A DNA stretch of 64,000 nucleotides from positions 20,564 to 84,563 of the forward strand of contig JAOTWB010000008.1 of NCBI GenBank assembly GCA_029863125.1. The letters are read 5' to 3'. Within the stretch, counting starts at the first letter, position 1, and the number at the start of each line of letters is the position of its first letter. A model generated the notes under the pieces. It worked only from the letters and a program-made list of their open reading frames with translations, did not search any database and was not told where the DNA came from. A program made the translations under genes and the position numbers. This document shows, one piece after another, positions 1 through 8,683 of the stretch. The DNA is from Gammaproteobacteria bacterium (lineage in GTDB: Bacteria; Pseudomonadota; Gammaproteobacteria; Steroidobacterales; Woeseiaceae).

Positions 1-863
1 TCGGCGGCTCGATTCTGGCGCCGCCGGCGATTAGCGCCGTCGTGCCCGACGAACGCGGCGCCAGGCTCGCTAAGGTCCGCAAGAGTTCGTTCAGCACCGA
101 CGAGGCGGCGAACAGCTTCGAAGATATCACTACCTACAACAACTACTACGAGTTTGGGACCGGCAAGGGCGATCCCTACAGGAATGCGCAGGATTTTGAC
201 CCTCTGCCCTGGACGATAGAGGTCGAGGGACACGCAGAGAAGACCGGTACCTTCGACCTGGAGGACTTCATCAAACCGTTCGATCTCGAAGAGCGCATTT
301 ATCGCATGCGCTGCGTGGAGGCCTGGTCCATGGTAATCCCGTGGGTTGGCATTTCCCTGGCCGATGTCGTCAAGCACTTCAAGCCAACGTCGAAAGCGAA
401 ATACGTTGCCTTCGAAACGCTCAACGACCGCAAGCGCATGCCGGGGGTTCGCCGGGGGTCTCTGGACTGGCCATACCGTGAAGGGCTGACCATTGCCGAG
501 GCAGTCAATCCGCTGCCCATCCTGGCGGTCGGCCTTTACGGCCAGGTGTTGCCGAACCAGAACGGCGCGCCGATCCGGCTCGTCGTGCCGTGGAAGTACG
601 GCTTCAAGGGCATCAAGGGCATTGTGCGAATGCGCTTTACCGAAAAACAGCCGGAGACGAGCTGGAACATGGCGCAGCCGCGCGAGTATGGTTTCTACGC
701 CAACGTGAACCCCAACGTCGATCACCCCCGCTGGAGCCAGGCTCGCGAGCGCCGCATCGGTGCCGGCATCTTTGCGAGCAAGCAACCCACGTTGATGTTC
801 AACGGCTACGGCGAAGAGGTCGCACACCTGTACAAAGGCCTCGATCTTCGCCGCAACTACTAG
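1..863 (+). CDS. msrP: Protein-methionine-sulfoxide reductase catalytic subunit MsrP, 5'-truncated
   Basis: This is the molybdopterin subunit (YedY/MsrP) that repairs methionine sulfoxide in periplasmic proteins using electrons from MsrQ. The reading frame is open from base 3, so the gene is cut by the window edge; the Tat signal and first few dozen residues are missing. The stretch [19 protein letters not shown] (bases about 296-352) is the family signature and contains the Cys that ligates molybdenum. Further family features are the [20 protein letters not shown] region and the C-terminal Arg/Tyr-rich tail. A GTG at base 42 is in frame but is not a credible start, because conserved N-terminal sequence lies upstream of it. 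msrQ follows after 7 bases, the usual msrPQ arrangement. Identification is very secure. Confidence 0.95.
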   Translation, partial: GGSILAPPAISAVVPDERGARLAKVRKSSFSTDEAANSFEDITTYNNYYEFGTGKGDPYRNAQDFDPLPWTIEVEGHAEKTGTFDLEDFIKPFDLEERIYRMRCVEAWSMVIPWVGISLADVVKHFKPTSKAKYVAFETLNDRKRMPGVRRGSLDWPYREGLTIAEAVNPLPILAVGLYGQVLPNQNGAPIRLVVPWKYGFKGIKGIVRMRFTEKQPETSWNMAQPREYGFYANVNPNVDHPRWSQARERRIGAGIFASKQPTLMFNGYGEEVAHLYKGLDLRRNY

Positions 864-870
864 GACTTAC

Positions 871-1512
871 TTGGATACGCTGACGCAAGTCCGACGCATC
901 TGGAAGCCCGTTGTCTTCCTGCTATGCCTGGTCCCTGCGCTCCTCGTTGTCACCGACGCTTTCGAGCTGACGGGCCGGCTGGGCGCAAACCCGATTGAAG
1001 AAATCCAGGACCGTTTCGGGATCTGGGCCCTGCGGTTCATCATGGTTACGCTGGCCGTCACGCCGCTACGTCGGATCACGGGCTGGAACTGGTTGGCACG
1101 TTTCCGGCGGATGTTCGGTCTTTTCGCTTTTTTTTACGTGCTGATGCACTTCCTTAGCTGGCTGATACTCGATCAGGGCATACTGCTCTCCGCGATTCTC
1201 GAAGACATCGTCGAACGGCCGTTTATTACGATTGGCTTCATCGCATTGCTGCTGCTGACGGCGCTGGCAGCCACGTCCACGAACGCCATGCGCCAACGAC
1301 TGGGCCGACGATGGCAGACGCTGCACTACGCGGTCTACCTGATCGCCATGCTGGGTGTTTGGCACTACTGGTGGCAGGTCAAGCAGGACATAAGGGAACC
1401 CCTCATGTATGCCATCATTCTCGCCGCGCTGTTGGGGGCTCGCATCATCTGGAGCCGGGCTCATAAGAAAAAACGGCGTCGAGCGGCTCACCAAATACCG
1501 CAGCAATCTTGA
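871..1512 (+). CDS. msrQ: Heme-binding membrane subunit MsrQ
   Basis: This is a 213-residue integral membrane protein of the YedZ/MsrQ family (ferric-reductase-like fold). It passes electrons from the quinone pool or flavin donors to MsrP. About six hydrophobic helices are visible. Candidate heme-ligand histidines lie in the FFYVLMHFLSW helix (about residue 91) and in the LHYAVYLIAMLGVWHYWW helix (two His). The predicted start is TTG at 871, 7 bases after the msrP stop; no ATG lies nearby in frame, so the TTG is accepted. The C-terminus is Lys/Arg-rich and cytoplasmic. The last 68 bases overlap, convergently, the 3' end of the small HTH gene on the other strand. Confidence 0.93.
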   Translation: MDTLTQVRRIWKPVVFLLCLVPALLVVTDAFELTGRLGANPIEEIQDRFGIWALRFIMVTLAVTPLRRITGWNWLARFRRMFGLFAFFYVLMHFLSWLILDQGILLSAILEDIVERPFITIGFIALLLLTALAATSTNAMRQRLGRRWQTLHYAVYLIAMLGVWHYWWQVKQDIREPLMYAIILAALLGARIIWSRAHKKKRRRAAHQIPQQS

Positions 1513-1666
1513 ACGCCGCCTCCAGCGACGGCGAATATTTTTCCTTTTCGATGGCGACGATTGTCTGCCGCGTCACACCCACCTTTTCGGCCAACGCCTG
1601 TTGAGTCATCTCGCCGTGCTGGAAGCGCAGCGTCCGGATATTGTTGCGGACGTGAGTCTTTGCCAT
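1445..1666 (-). CDS. Small Cro/CI-type HTH transcriptional regulator
   Basis: The 73-residue protein is essentially a single XRE/Cro helix-turn-helix domain. Residues 21-45 (TQQALAEKVGVTRQTIVAIE) are a classic HTH, followed by a YSPSLEAAFKIAAVF helix and a short tail. Its ATG shares one base with the TGA of the upstream membrane-protein gene (TGATG at 1668-1664), so the two are translationally coupled. Such pairs of a tiny YozG-like repressor and a small multi-helix membrane protein are common. I infer that it represses its own operon through the ATGTA repeats at 2145-2185. The 3' end overlaps msrQ convergently by 68 bases. Confidence 0.88.
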   Translation of the reverse strand: MAKTHVRNNIRTLRFQHGEMTQQALAEKVGVTRQTIVAIEKEKYSPSLEAAFKIAAVFGEPLDAVFSYEPGSR

Positions 1667-2124
1667 CAGGCACCTGCCCGGTAATACCAGACCTGCGAAG
1701 CAAGCTTGCTGATCTCCGCGACCGTCAGCACGAACAGTATCCAGACCGCAATGGTTAGGGCGCCCATGGTCTCTACCGGCGTAATCGCCTCGATCGCCTC
1801 GATCGCAATAATTCGTCCAACCAGCGTGAAGAGGCCGATTCCCAGGACGAAGCCGGCGACTCGCTCAGCTTTAATATTGATAAAAACGTCCCTCTCGTCT
1901 TTTGCACCGCCACCCCTGCTCGCGATGATCACGTGGTAAACGATCTCGATGATGACCAGGGCGACGACGCAGCCAATACTGATCGCGATGAGGTCAGCCG
2001 CTGCCCCGTTATTCCCGGCCGCCGCAAACGCTGCCGGAAAATACCAGTAGGACACCAGCCCCAGGGCTAGCAGTGACCCCCACGCACTTTTTTCCTGAAA
2101 TGTCATATTCACCGCTATCTCCAT
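1666..2124 (-). CDS. Four-helix membrane protein paired with the HTH regulator
   Basis: This protein of up to 152 residues has four predicted transmembrane helices (about residues 16-36, 44-66, 88-110 and 123-145), with a charged loop KDERDVFINIKAERV between helices 2 and 3. That pattern resembles DUF2178-like membrane partners of XRE regulators; function is unknown. Start choice is open: ATG 2124 lacks a ribosome site, whereas GTG 2112 and ATG 2106 both lie downstream of a GGAG at 2120-2117, spaced 4 and 10 bases in that count. The downstream regulator gene overlaps its stop by one base. A sensor or antagonist role for the HTH protein is inference from pairing only. Confidence 0.75.
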   Translation of the reverse strand: MEIAVNMTFQEKSAWGSLLALGLVSYWYFPAAFAAAGNNGAAADLIAISIGCVVALVIIEIVYHVIIASRGGGAKDERDVFINIKAERVAGFVLGIGLFTLVGRIIAIEAIEAITPVETMGALTIAVWILFVLTVAEISKLASQVWYYRAGA

Positions 2125-2144
2125 TGAATTGCACGATAGAGGGA

Positions 2145-2185
2145 ATGTATACTATTTTTTACATTATGTCTATCTTTTTTTACAT
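2145..2185 (-). promoter_or_regulatory. Repeated ATGTA half-sites in the HTH/membrane operon promoter
   Basis: Read on the minus strand, ATGTAAAAAA occurs twice, 21 bases apart (two helical turns). The second copy is followed by TAGTATACAT, giving an inverted ATGTA-N10-TACAT. A TAGACA / 17 bp / TACATT promoter-like pair overlaps the repeats. The position directly upstream of the HTH operon suggests an autoregulatory operator. Confidence 0.45.
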
Positions 2186-2247
2186 CAAGCTGCAGTGAAA
2201 AGCCGGGGCGGCCGCAGCCGTCCCGGCAATCTCACACAGCCAGGTGG

Positions 2248-2736
2248 TCAGGCGACTTTGACTGTGTGTCTTTCCGCTGCCCGAACTTTCGGAAGCGCGA
2301 TGTTAAGGATTCCGTCCTTCAACTCGGCGTGGATCTTTTCGAAATCCACTTCTTCCGGCAACAGCACCGTTCTCATGAACTTGCCGTAGCCGAGTTCGTG
2401 CCGATAGAACGCGTCCTTGGTCTCTTCTTCCTCGAACTTCCTCTCGGCCTCAATCATCAGGCGGTCGCCCGAGATCGTGACCTCGATGTCGTCTTTTTCT
2501 ATACCGGGCAGTTCGCCACGGACTACGAACTCTTTGTCGCGGTCAATGACATCGAGGCGGAAATCCCGCTCCATATCGATGTCTCTCGGCCACTTCAACC
2601 CAAAGGGCCCAAACGTCTCCATCCAGCGGCGTGGTGGGAAGCCCTCAAAGAACTCCTCCATGCTCTGGGTGAGAGGCGCCGTCCGTCTTACATCAATCGC
2701 CCCTTTGCGAGGCTCGATTCTGCGCAGGATTGACAT
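2248..2736 (-). CDS. Hsp20 / alpha-crystallin small heat-shock protein
   Basis: This is a 162-residue ATP-independent holdase that keeps unfolding proteins soluble. The alpha-crystallin domain occupies roughly residues 50-145: it opens with FRLDVIDRDKEFVVRGELPG, contains the conserved GDRLMIEAER strand, and ends with the ELKDGILNIALPK signature, followed by a short IxV-like tail (HTVKVA). ATG 2736 is chosen because AGGAGG at 2750-2745 sits 8 bases upstream; an in-frame GTG at 2745 overlaps that ribosome site. It is unrelated in detail to the second Hsp20 at 4367-4879, which has a different N-terminus. The 5' leader contains a hairpin and a UUGCU element facing the ribosome site, described separately. 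Confidence 0.93.
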   Translation of the reverse strand: MSILRRIEPRKGAIDVRRTAPLTQSMEEFFEGFPPRRWMETFGPFGLKWPRDIDMERDFRLDVIDRDKEFVVRGELPGIEKDDIEVTISGDRLMIEAERKFEEEETKDAFYRHELGYGKFMRTVLLPEEVDFEKIHAELKDGILNIALPKVRAAERHTVKVA

Positions 2737-3042
2737 GTGACACACCTCCTTCCCTTAGCAACGCTGGCAAACCCTCGCCAGCAGATCATGTATACGCCCT
2801 TCCCACAATTCGGCAATTCGGAGATATCCGCATTGACAGAGATTCATGCCTCTTGCAAAAACGCCCCGCTCTGCCCTGATCTTCGCACCTCAGCTAATGC
2901 TCCCGAAAGAGTAGCGCGACGCGAACGCTCAGTTGGCGAGGACACAATTCTTAACAATTGATGCATTTCTCGAGTGGGCAATATCAGCAATACTCTGGAT
3001 AAATAAACGTGAATGAATCACGACATCCGGGAGGGTCACAAA
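2737..3042. other. Divergent intergenic region between Hsp20 and the membrane-protein gene
   Basis: These 306 bases carry no credible gene. They hold the Hsp20 leader on the minus strand, with a TTGCCG / 16 / TATACA promoter-like pair farther upstream, and the promoter region of the plus-strand membrane protein. Near 2945-2960 is a 16-base near-palindrome (CAATTCTTAACAATTG, 14 of 16 positions symmetric) that could be an operator. Confidence 0.5.
2745..2782 (-). promoter_or_regulatory. Structured 5' leader of the Hsp20 mRNA, candidate RNA thermometer
   Basis: In the transcript, GCUGGC (2782-2777) can pair with GCCAGC (2768-2763). UUGCU (2761-2757) then lies six bases before the ribosome site AGGAGG (2750-2745). 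UUGCU opposite AGGA is the anti-SD core of ROSE-type thermometers found in many small heat-shock gene leaders. The flanking bases do not extend the pairing well, so the call is tentative. Confidence 0.35.
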
Positions 3043-4221
3043 ATGAACGATATCATCAGCAGCTTAACCGAGTTCCTGGGACCCGCAGGCTCCAGCGCGC
3101 TTGGTCATGCGTTGGTCGGCCTCGCGATTCTCATCATCGGTCTTTTCGTCGTCAAGCTCGTAATTGGCGTCTTCAAGCGCGTGTTGCAAAGAGTGTCGAT
3201 GCTGCATCGGACCAACCCTGACGGTTCTGTGACGGACCTGGTAACGCCGATTGCGTCCTTGGTCAAAGCGGTGCTTACGATTTTCGTGCTTATCGCCGTA
3301 CTTCAACATTTCGGACTGACCGACGTGCTGGAGCCGTTGAAGAACCTGGTCAACAAGTTCATGGGCGCGGTACCCAACATCATTGGGGCCGGTGTCATCG
3401 GCTACGCGGGCTGGGTCATTGCGAAGATCGTCTCCCAGCTGGCGGGCGTCGGGCTGGCCAAGGTTGACCAGCAGCTTGCCGAACGGCTGGGCAACAAGGA
3501 AATCAGCATTTCCAAATTTGGTAGCGCACTCATCATGGCCGTCATCCTGCTGCCGATTGCGGTGTCCGCGTTGGGCGTCCTGAACATTCCGGCGATCTCG
3601 GACCCGGCTTCTGCGATGATCGAGAAACTAATGGCAGCCGTGCCCAATATCATCGGCGCCGGCATCATTCTGCTGGTGGTGTTCTTTGCCGCGAAATTTG
3701 TAGTCTTTATCCTCAGCGGTCTTCTCGATGGCGCGAACATCAATGCCTTACCGCAGAAAATGGGTATACAGGGCCTGTTCACCGAGTCGTTCACACCGAC
3801 ACGACTCGTCGGCGTTGCGATCATGTTCTTCTCGATGGTTGCTGCAGCCACCGCAGCCGTGAATCTCCTTGGCATCGATATAATCTCCGAAGTATTCGCC
3901 AGGGTTCTGCAATTCGGTGGCGGAATTCTGGTTGGTGGCGTGATTTTGATAATCGGCAACTTTCTCAGCACGATCGCTTACAACAAGCTATCAAGCCACG
4001 GGAGCGGTGGCCTCGCAAATATCGCGAGAATCGCGATCCTTGGTCTTGTGCTGGCAATGGGTCTCAAGGCGATGGGCCTCGCTGACAATATTGTGACCAT
4101 GGCGTTCGGCTTCACGCTGGGCAGCGTCGCGGTTGCAACGGCGCTTGCCTTTGGCCTCGGTGGCAGAGACGCTGCTAAAGCGATCGCAGACGGCTGGGCG
4201 CAAAAAATCAAACTGCAGTAG
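3043..4221 (+). CDS. MscS-related conserved-TM-helix membrane protein
   Basis: This 392-residue protein is dominated by hydrophobic helices arranged as repeats. The motif GAVPNIIGAG (about residues 108-117) recurs as AAVPNIIGAG about 98 residues later, each followed by a hydrophobic helix; this is the conserved TM-helix repeat of MscS-superfamily relatives. The C-terminus has ALAFGLGGRDAAKAIADGW, matching the pore-helix end of mechanosensitive channels, but no MscS beta-domain follows. It probably acts as a small-conductance channel or osmotic-stress membrane protein. ATG 3043 is preceded by GGGAGGGT, so it is preferred to the upstream ATG at 3013. It ends before a strong terminator at 4243-4272 and lies between two Hsp20 genes, so stress-linked expression is likely but inferred. 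Confidence 0.85.
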   Translation: MNDIISSLTEFLGPAGSSALGHALVGLAILIIGLFVVKLVIGVFKRVLQRVSMLHRTNPDGSVTDLVTPIASLVKAVLTIFVLIAVLQHFGLTDVLEPLKNLVNKFMGAVPNIIGAGVIGYAGWVIAKIVSQLAGVGLAKVDQQLAERLGNKEISISKFGSALIMAVILLPIAVSALGVLNIPAISDPASAMIEKLMAAVPNIIGAGIILLVVFFAAKFVVFILSGLLDGANINALPQKMGIQGLFTESFTPTRLVGVAIMFFSMVAAATAAVNLLGIDIISEVFARVLQFGGGILVGGVILIIGNFLSTIAYNKLSSHGSGGLANIARIAILGLVLAMGLKAMGLADNIVTMAFGFTLGSVAVATALAFGLGGRDAAKAIADGWAQKIKLQ

Positions 4222-4242
4222 TTAACTGTCAGATGACTACAG

Positions 4243-4272
4243 AAATGGGCCGCTCACGCGGCCCATTTTTTT
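4243..4272 (+). terminator. Rho-independent terminator after the MscS-like gene
   Basis: An 11-bp perfect stem AAATGGGCCGC / GCGGCCCATTT with a TCAC loop is followed by a run of seven T (4266-4272), 21 bases after the stop codon. Confidence 0.93.
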
Positions 4273-4366
4273 GACTGATTCAGGATCCCGGGCGGCCACT
4301 GTGCGTATGGCGGCTGTCAAGACTATCCCGACACCACCAAGGCTCGGTCGCGACGGCGGCGAGCTA

Positions 4367-4879
4367 TCAGGTGGCTTTGGTCACCTTGATTTTCTTTGCC
4401 GCGGCGGATTTTCCCTTTTTTTTCGGCGCCTCGATTTCCAGCATTCCATGCTCGAATTCCGCCTCTATCTTGTCGACGTCGATATCCGACGGCAAAGCGA
4501 TTTGCCGATAGACATCGTTGCTCCGGAATTCGCTCCAGCGAACTTTTTCGTCGCCTTCCTTGCGCTTGTCATTGTGCGCGGCCTTGACGATTATTTCACG
4601 TGGTGTTGCTGTTACCGAGATTTCCTTCGGCTCGAAGCCCGCCAGCGCTACTTTGATCTCGAACTCGTCGTCTTCTTCGACGAGTTCGGCCGTCGGCCAG
4701 CATATCTCGCGTTGGGCGCTCAGCCAGTCATCGACATCATTGCCCATACTGAAGCCGCGGTTTGCGAATAGGTTGTATGCGCGCACCCGGATCTGGTCCG
4801 CAATCTCGTCGAATTCCTTGAACACCGGCAGCTTGCGGTCTTCCGGGGAGCGCACTTTCTGAACTTTTAGATTGGACAT
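4367..4879 (-). CDS. Hsp20 chaperone with an N-terminal DUF2934-like segment
   Basis: This 170-residue small heat-shock protein has an unusual front end. Residues about 28-60 (IRVRAYNLFANRGFSMGNDVDDWLSAQREI in outline) match the DUF2934 pattern: RAY, a short RG turn, then a DDWL-A-EI helix. The alpha-crystallin domain follows (about 62-155), with ELVEEDDEFEIKVALAGF, the ITVKA-type strand and FEHGMLEIEAPK at the end, then a Lys/Ala tail rather than an IxI anchor. GAGGAGTG at 4890-4883 is a good ribosome site for ATG 4879. It resembles the archaeal/delta type of Hsp20 more than IbpA. A chaperone role is secure; the role of the front domain is unknown. Confidence 0.9.
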   Translation of the reverse strand: MSNLKVQKVRSPEDRKLPVFKEFDEIADQIRVRAYNLFANRGFSMGNDVDDWLSAQREICWPTAELVEEDDEFEIKVALAGFEPKEISVTATPREIIVKAAHNDKRKEGDEKVRWSEFRSNDVYRQIALPSDIDVDKIEAEFEHGMLEIEAPKKKGKSAAAKKIKVTKAT

Positions 4880-5172
4880 GGGACACTCCTCAAATAGTAA
4901 AAACGGTCACAGGCGAATAAGCCAGGATCCGCCAGCGGCGCGGCACCGGCCCAGATTGTTGCCTGTGTTCTCCGATGAAAAAGCCGTCAATTCTGACAGC
5001 CTCATGTCAACTGCCGCCACGGCAATCTTCGGACGCGCAGGGCCGTTTTGAAATACGTAGATCTCGCTGTGGTGCAGCCGCCGCGAACCAGCACAATTCC
5101 TGTCCCGAGCGGCGGGCTATCGTCTGACACGCACGCTCCCGCCAGGACGCAGGGTCTCCGGCGGCTCTCGCT
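4880..5172. other. Intergenic region upstream of the second Hsp20
   Basis: No supportable gene is seen in these 293 bases. A TTGACA hexamer on the minus strand (5011-5006) could be a -35 element, but no good -10 sits 16-18 bases away. A minus-strand frame from 5195 is short, compositionally random and overlaps the barrel gene, so it was not called. Confidence 0.4.
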
Positions 5173-5820
5173 TCAGAAACGAGCGTTGAATCCAACCAAT
5201 ACGCGAAACTGCGATGTCAGCCCCGCGTCCGCCTGGATCAGGCAGGTGAGCCCGCCCGCCGATAGACAAAATACATCGGTGTCTTCATTAACGAAAGCGC
5301 CGGCCCACCGGGCGTCGACCGTGATTCCGAACGGCTGATCCATGAAAAACTTCACGCCGCCGCCCAGGGAAAATGAAAAATACGTATCATCGTTGAACGC
5401 ACTGTCGTCGGGTTTAAATCGGGAGGCGCCCAGCGTCAGGGCGACAAACGGTCGAGTCGGCTCTTCACTCACCTCGTATGTGCCGCCGATCTCGAGCTTT
5501 TCGATGACGACCTCGAGTGACGGCAAACCGGGTGCATTGGTCCGTGTGGCTTGCTTTGCGTACCGGATTTCGTAGGTCGATTGCGGGTCAGCTCGAATAT
5601 TGAGCTGCAGGCCATGCGCCTGACTGTCATCGAGGTCGAGGTGCTGGCGGGTGCTTTCGTCTTCGAAAGTCCCGCCGATTACGTACCCCAGCAGGGGCGA
5701 CAATTCGAATCGCCTCGCCGTATCTTGCGCGCTCGCAGAAACCGCCCAAGAACCAAGTGCCACAGCCAGTCCAAGTACCCTGGACATCTTGGCCGGCAGC
5801 TTACCGCCAACCGCGATCAT
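5173..5820 (-). CDS. Outer-membrane beta-barrel protein (small porin-like)
   Basis: The protein has up to 215 residues. A signal peptide ends at SAVSASA-Q (about residue 31 of the long form). The mature part alternates polar and hydrophobic residues typical of an eight-stranded barrel, with strands such as FELSPLLGYVIGG, STYEIRYAKQATR and FVALTLGASRFKP. It ends in ...FRVLVGFNARF, the C-terminal Phe that outer-membrane assembly recognises. Its ATG (5820) overlaps the VOC gene's TGA in an ATGA, which favours the long start; Met at 5787 would give a more typical signal peptide. It resembles OmpW/opacity-type barrels; the substrate is unknown. Confidence 0.82.
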   Translation of the reverse strand: MIAVGGKLPAKMSRVLGLAVALGSWAVSASAQDTARRFELSPLLGYVIGGTFEDESTRQHLDLDDSQAHGLQLNIRADPQSTYEIRYAKQATRTNAPGLPSLEVVIEKLEIGGTYEVSEEPTRPFVALTLGASRFKPDDSAFNDDTYFSFSLGGGVKFFMDQPFGITVDARWAGAFVNEDTDVFCLSAGGLTCLIQADAGLTSQFRVLVGFNARF

Positions 5821-6209
5821 TCCGTCGTCTGGTAGATCTGAATCAAGTTGCCGCAGGTGTCATCGAAAACGGCATATTTCACGCCAATGCTTTCAGCGGG
5901 TTCCTGAGTGAATTTGACCCCCAACTCCTGAAGTCGACGATACTCTGAGTCAAGGTCTTCAACGCTAAAGGCAGTAAACGGTATACCATCCTTTAGCAAC
6001 GATTCCTTAAGCGCCTTCATCGCAGGGTATTCGGCGTTTGGTTCGAGCACCAACTCTGGGCCGTTCGTATCTTCCGGTGAAATCACGGTCAGCCAACGGG
6101 CATCTCCAAAAGGGATATCGTTCTTCTTTATGAATCCCAATTTCCCCGTATAGAACGCCAGGGCTTCTTCCTGACTGGCGACCGACACACTAGCCAACGA
6201 GATTTTCAT
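5817..6209 (-). CDS. VOC-family (glyoxalase/bleomycin-resistance fold) protein
   Basis: This 130-residue single-domain protein has paired beta-alpha-beta-beta-beta modules: residues 1-60 (SLASVSVASQEEALAFYTGKLGF ... ELVLEPN) and 78-128 (FTAFSVEDLDSEYRRLQELGV ... FDDTCGNLIQIYQ). FxDxxGNxxxI near the C-terminus is the typical last strand with a metal-ligand position. Such proteins act as lyases, dioxygenases, isomerases or drug-binding proteins, and the substrate cannot be told. The gene shares an ATGA with the downstream barrel gene and starts at 6209, 98 bases downstream of the groEL terminator stem. Confidence 0.87.
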   Translation of the reverse strand: MKISLASVSVASQEEALAFYTGKLGFIKKNDIPFGDARWLTVISPEDTNGPELVLEPNAEYPAMKALKESLLKDGIPFTAFSVEDLDSEYRRLQELGVKFTQEPAESIGVKYAVFDDTCGNLIQIYQTTE

Positions 6210-6307
6210 ATTCTTATCCTTATTTGAATTCCGCGCTGATTATTTCCTGCCGAAATAAATATAGCAGGCAAACGGCAGCCAGCATCAGGTGCCAAATGGC
6301 CAGGCAC

Positions 6308-6337
6308 AAAAAAGCCCGGCAAAAGCCGGGCTTTTTT
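6308..6337 (-). terminator. Bidirectional-looking terminator downstream of groEL
   Basis: AAAAAAGCCCGGC / AAAA / GCCGGGCTTTTTT forms a 13-bp perfect stem including the A/T flanks, so it can work in either direction. It lies 74 bases past the groEL stop on the minus strand and insulates the VOC gene from groESL transcription. Confidence 0.93.
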
Positions 6338-6410
6338 GGCCGAGGATGGCCTCATGTCGCGAAACACAGGAATGTGCGTGAGCGACCTCCGACGGAACGG
6401 AGGCGGGACA

Positions 6411-8108
<1,698 letters not shown>

Positions 8109-8137
8109 TTATGAAAACTGATCAGGTGTCGGGCGGC

Positions 8138-8428
8138 TTAGCCTTCGATAACGGCCATGATGTCGTCTTCCTTCATCACGAGCAGTTCTTCACCTTCTAC
8201 TTTGACTTCCGTGCCGGCGTACTTGCCGAAAAGGACCTTGTCACCGACTTTGACATCAAGCTTGCGGACTTCGCCGTTTTCGAGAATTTTGCCGTTGCCT
8301 GCAGCGATCACCTTACCCTTGATGGGTTTCTCAGCCGCAGCGTCAGGAATGACGATCCCACCGGGCGATTTGCGCTCCTCTTCCATGCGCTTGACGATGA
8401 CCCGATCATGAAGCGGACGCATCTTCAT
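8138..8428 (-). CDS. groES: 10-kDa co-chaperonin GroES
   Basis: This 96-residue lid protein of the GroEL cage begins [18 protein letters not shown] and contains the mobile loop [16 protein letters not shown] (about residues 21-36) and the closing [18 protein letters not shown] ribosome site AGGAG lies upstream of ATG 8428. It is the first gene of the groESL operon, and the CIRCE element ends 66 bases upstream. Confidence 0.99.
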   Translation of the reverse strand: MKMRPLHDRVIVKRMEEERKSPGGIVIPDAAAEKPIKGKVIAAGNGKILENGEVRKLDVKVGDKVLFGKYAGTEVKVEGEELLVMKEDDIMAVIEG

Positions 8429-8493
8429 GGTGCATTTCTCCTATATGTTATTGATCTAAAACCGATTTCCGGCGATTTACGGGCCTTGCGCTA

Positions 8494-8520
8494 TTAGCAC
8501 TCGGCCACGAGGAGTGCTAA
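8494..8520 (-). promoter_or_regulatory. CIRCE operator (HrcA binding site) of groESL
   Basis: TTAGCACTC (8494-8502), a nine-base spacer, then GAGTGCTAA (8512-8520): a perfect match to the CIRCE consensus, both arms intact. This implies control by the HrcA repressor, which is not encoded in the window. Confidence 0.97.
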
Positions 8521-8547
8521 TAATAGGCATGAGTGCCGAAATTTCAA
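8520..8547 (-). promoter_or_regulatory. Sigma-70-type promoter of groESL overlapping CIRCE
   Basis: On the minus strand TTGAAA (8547-8542), 16 bases, then TATTAT (8525-8520). The last base of the -10 is the first of the CIRCE arm, so bound HrcA would block the promoter. The -35 reads CTTGAAA, which also resembles a heat-shock sigma-32 -35, but no CCCCAT-type -10 is present. Confidence 0.8.
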
Positions 8548-8683
8548 GCTCTCGTCGCGGACTTTTTTGGCAAAAAACCAGACCTGTATCGGTGACTTGA
8601 GCCCACTTTGGGGTAACAATCCCTACGCCTGACCGGTCCCATCACGCAGGCCCCTTGATCCCTGACCGCCAAAGACTCCCGAA

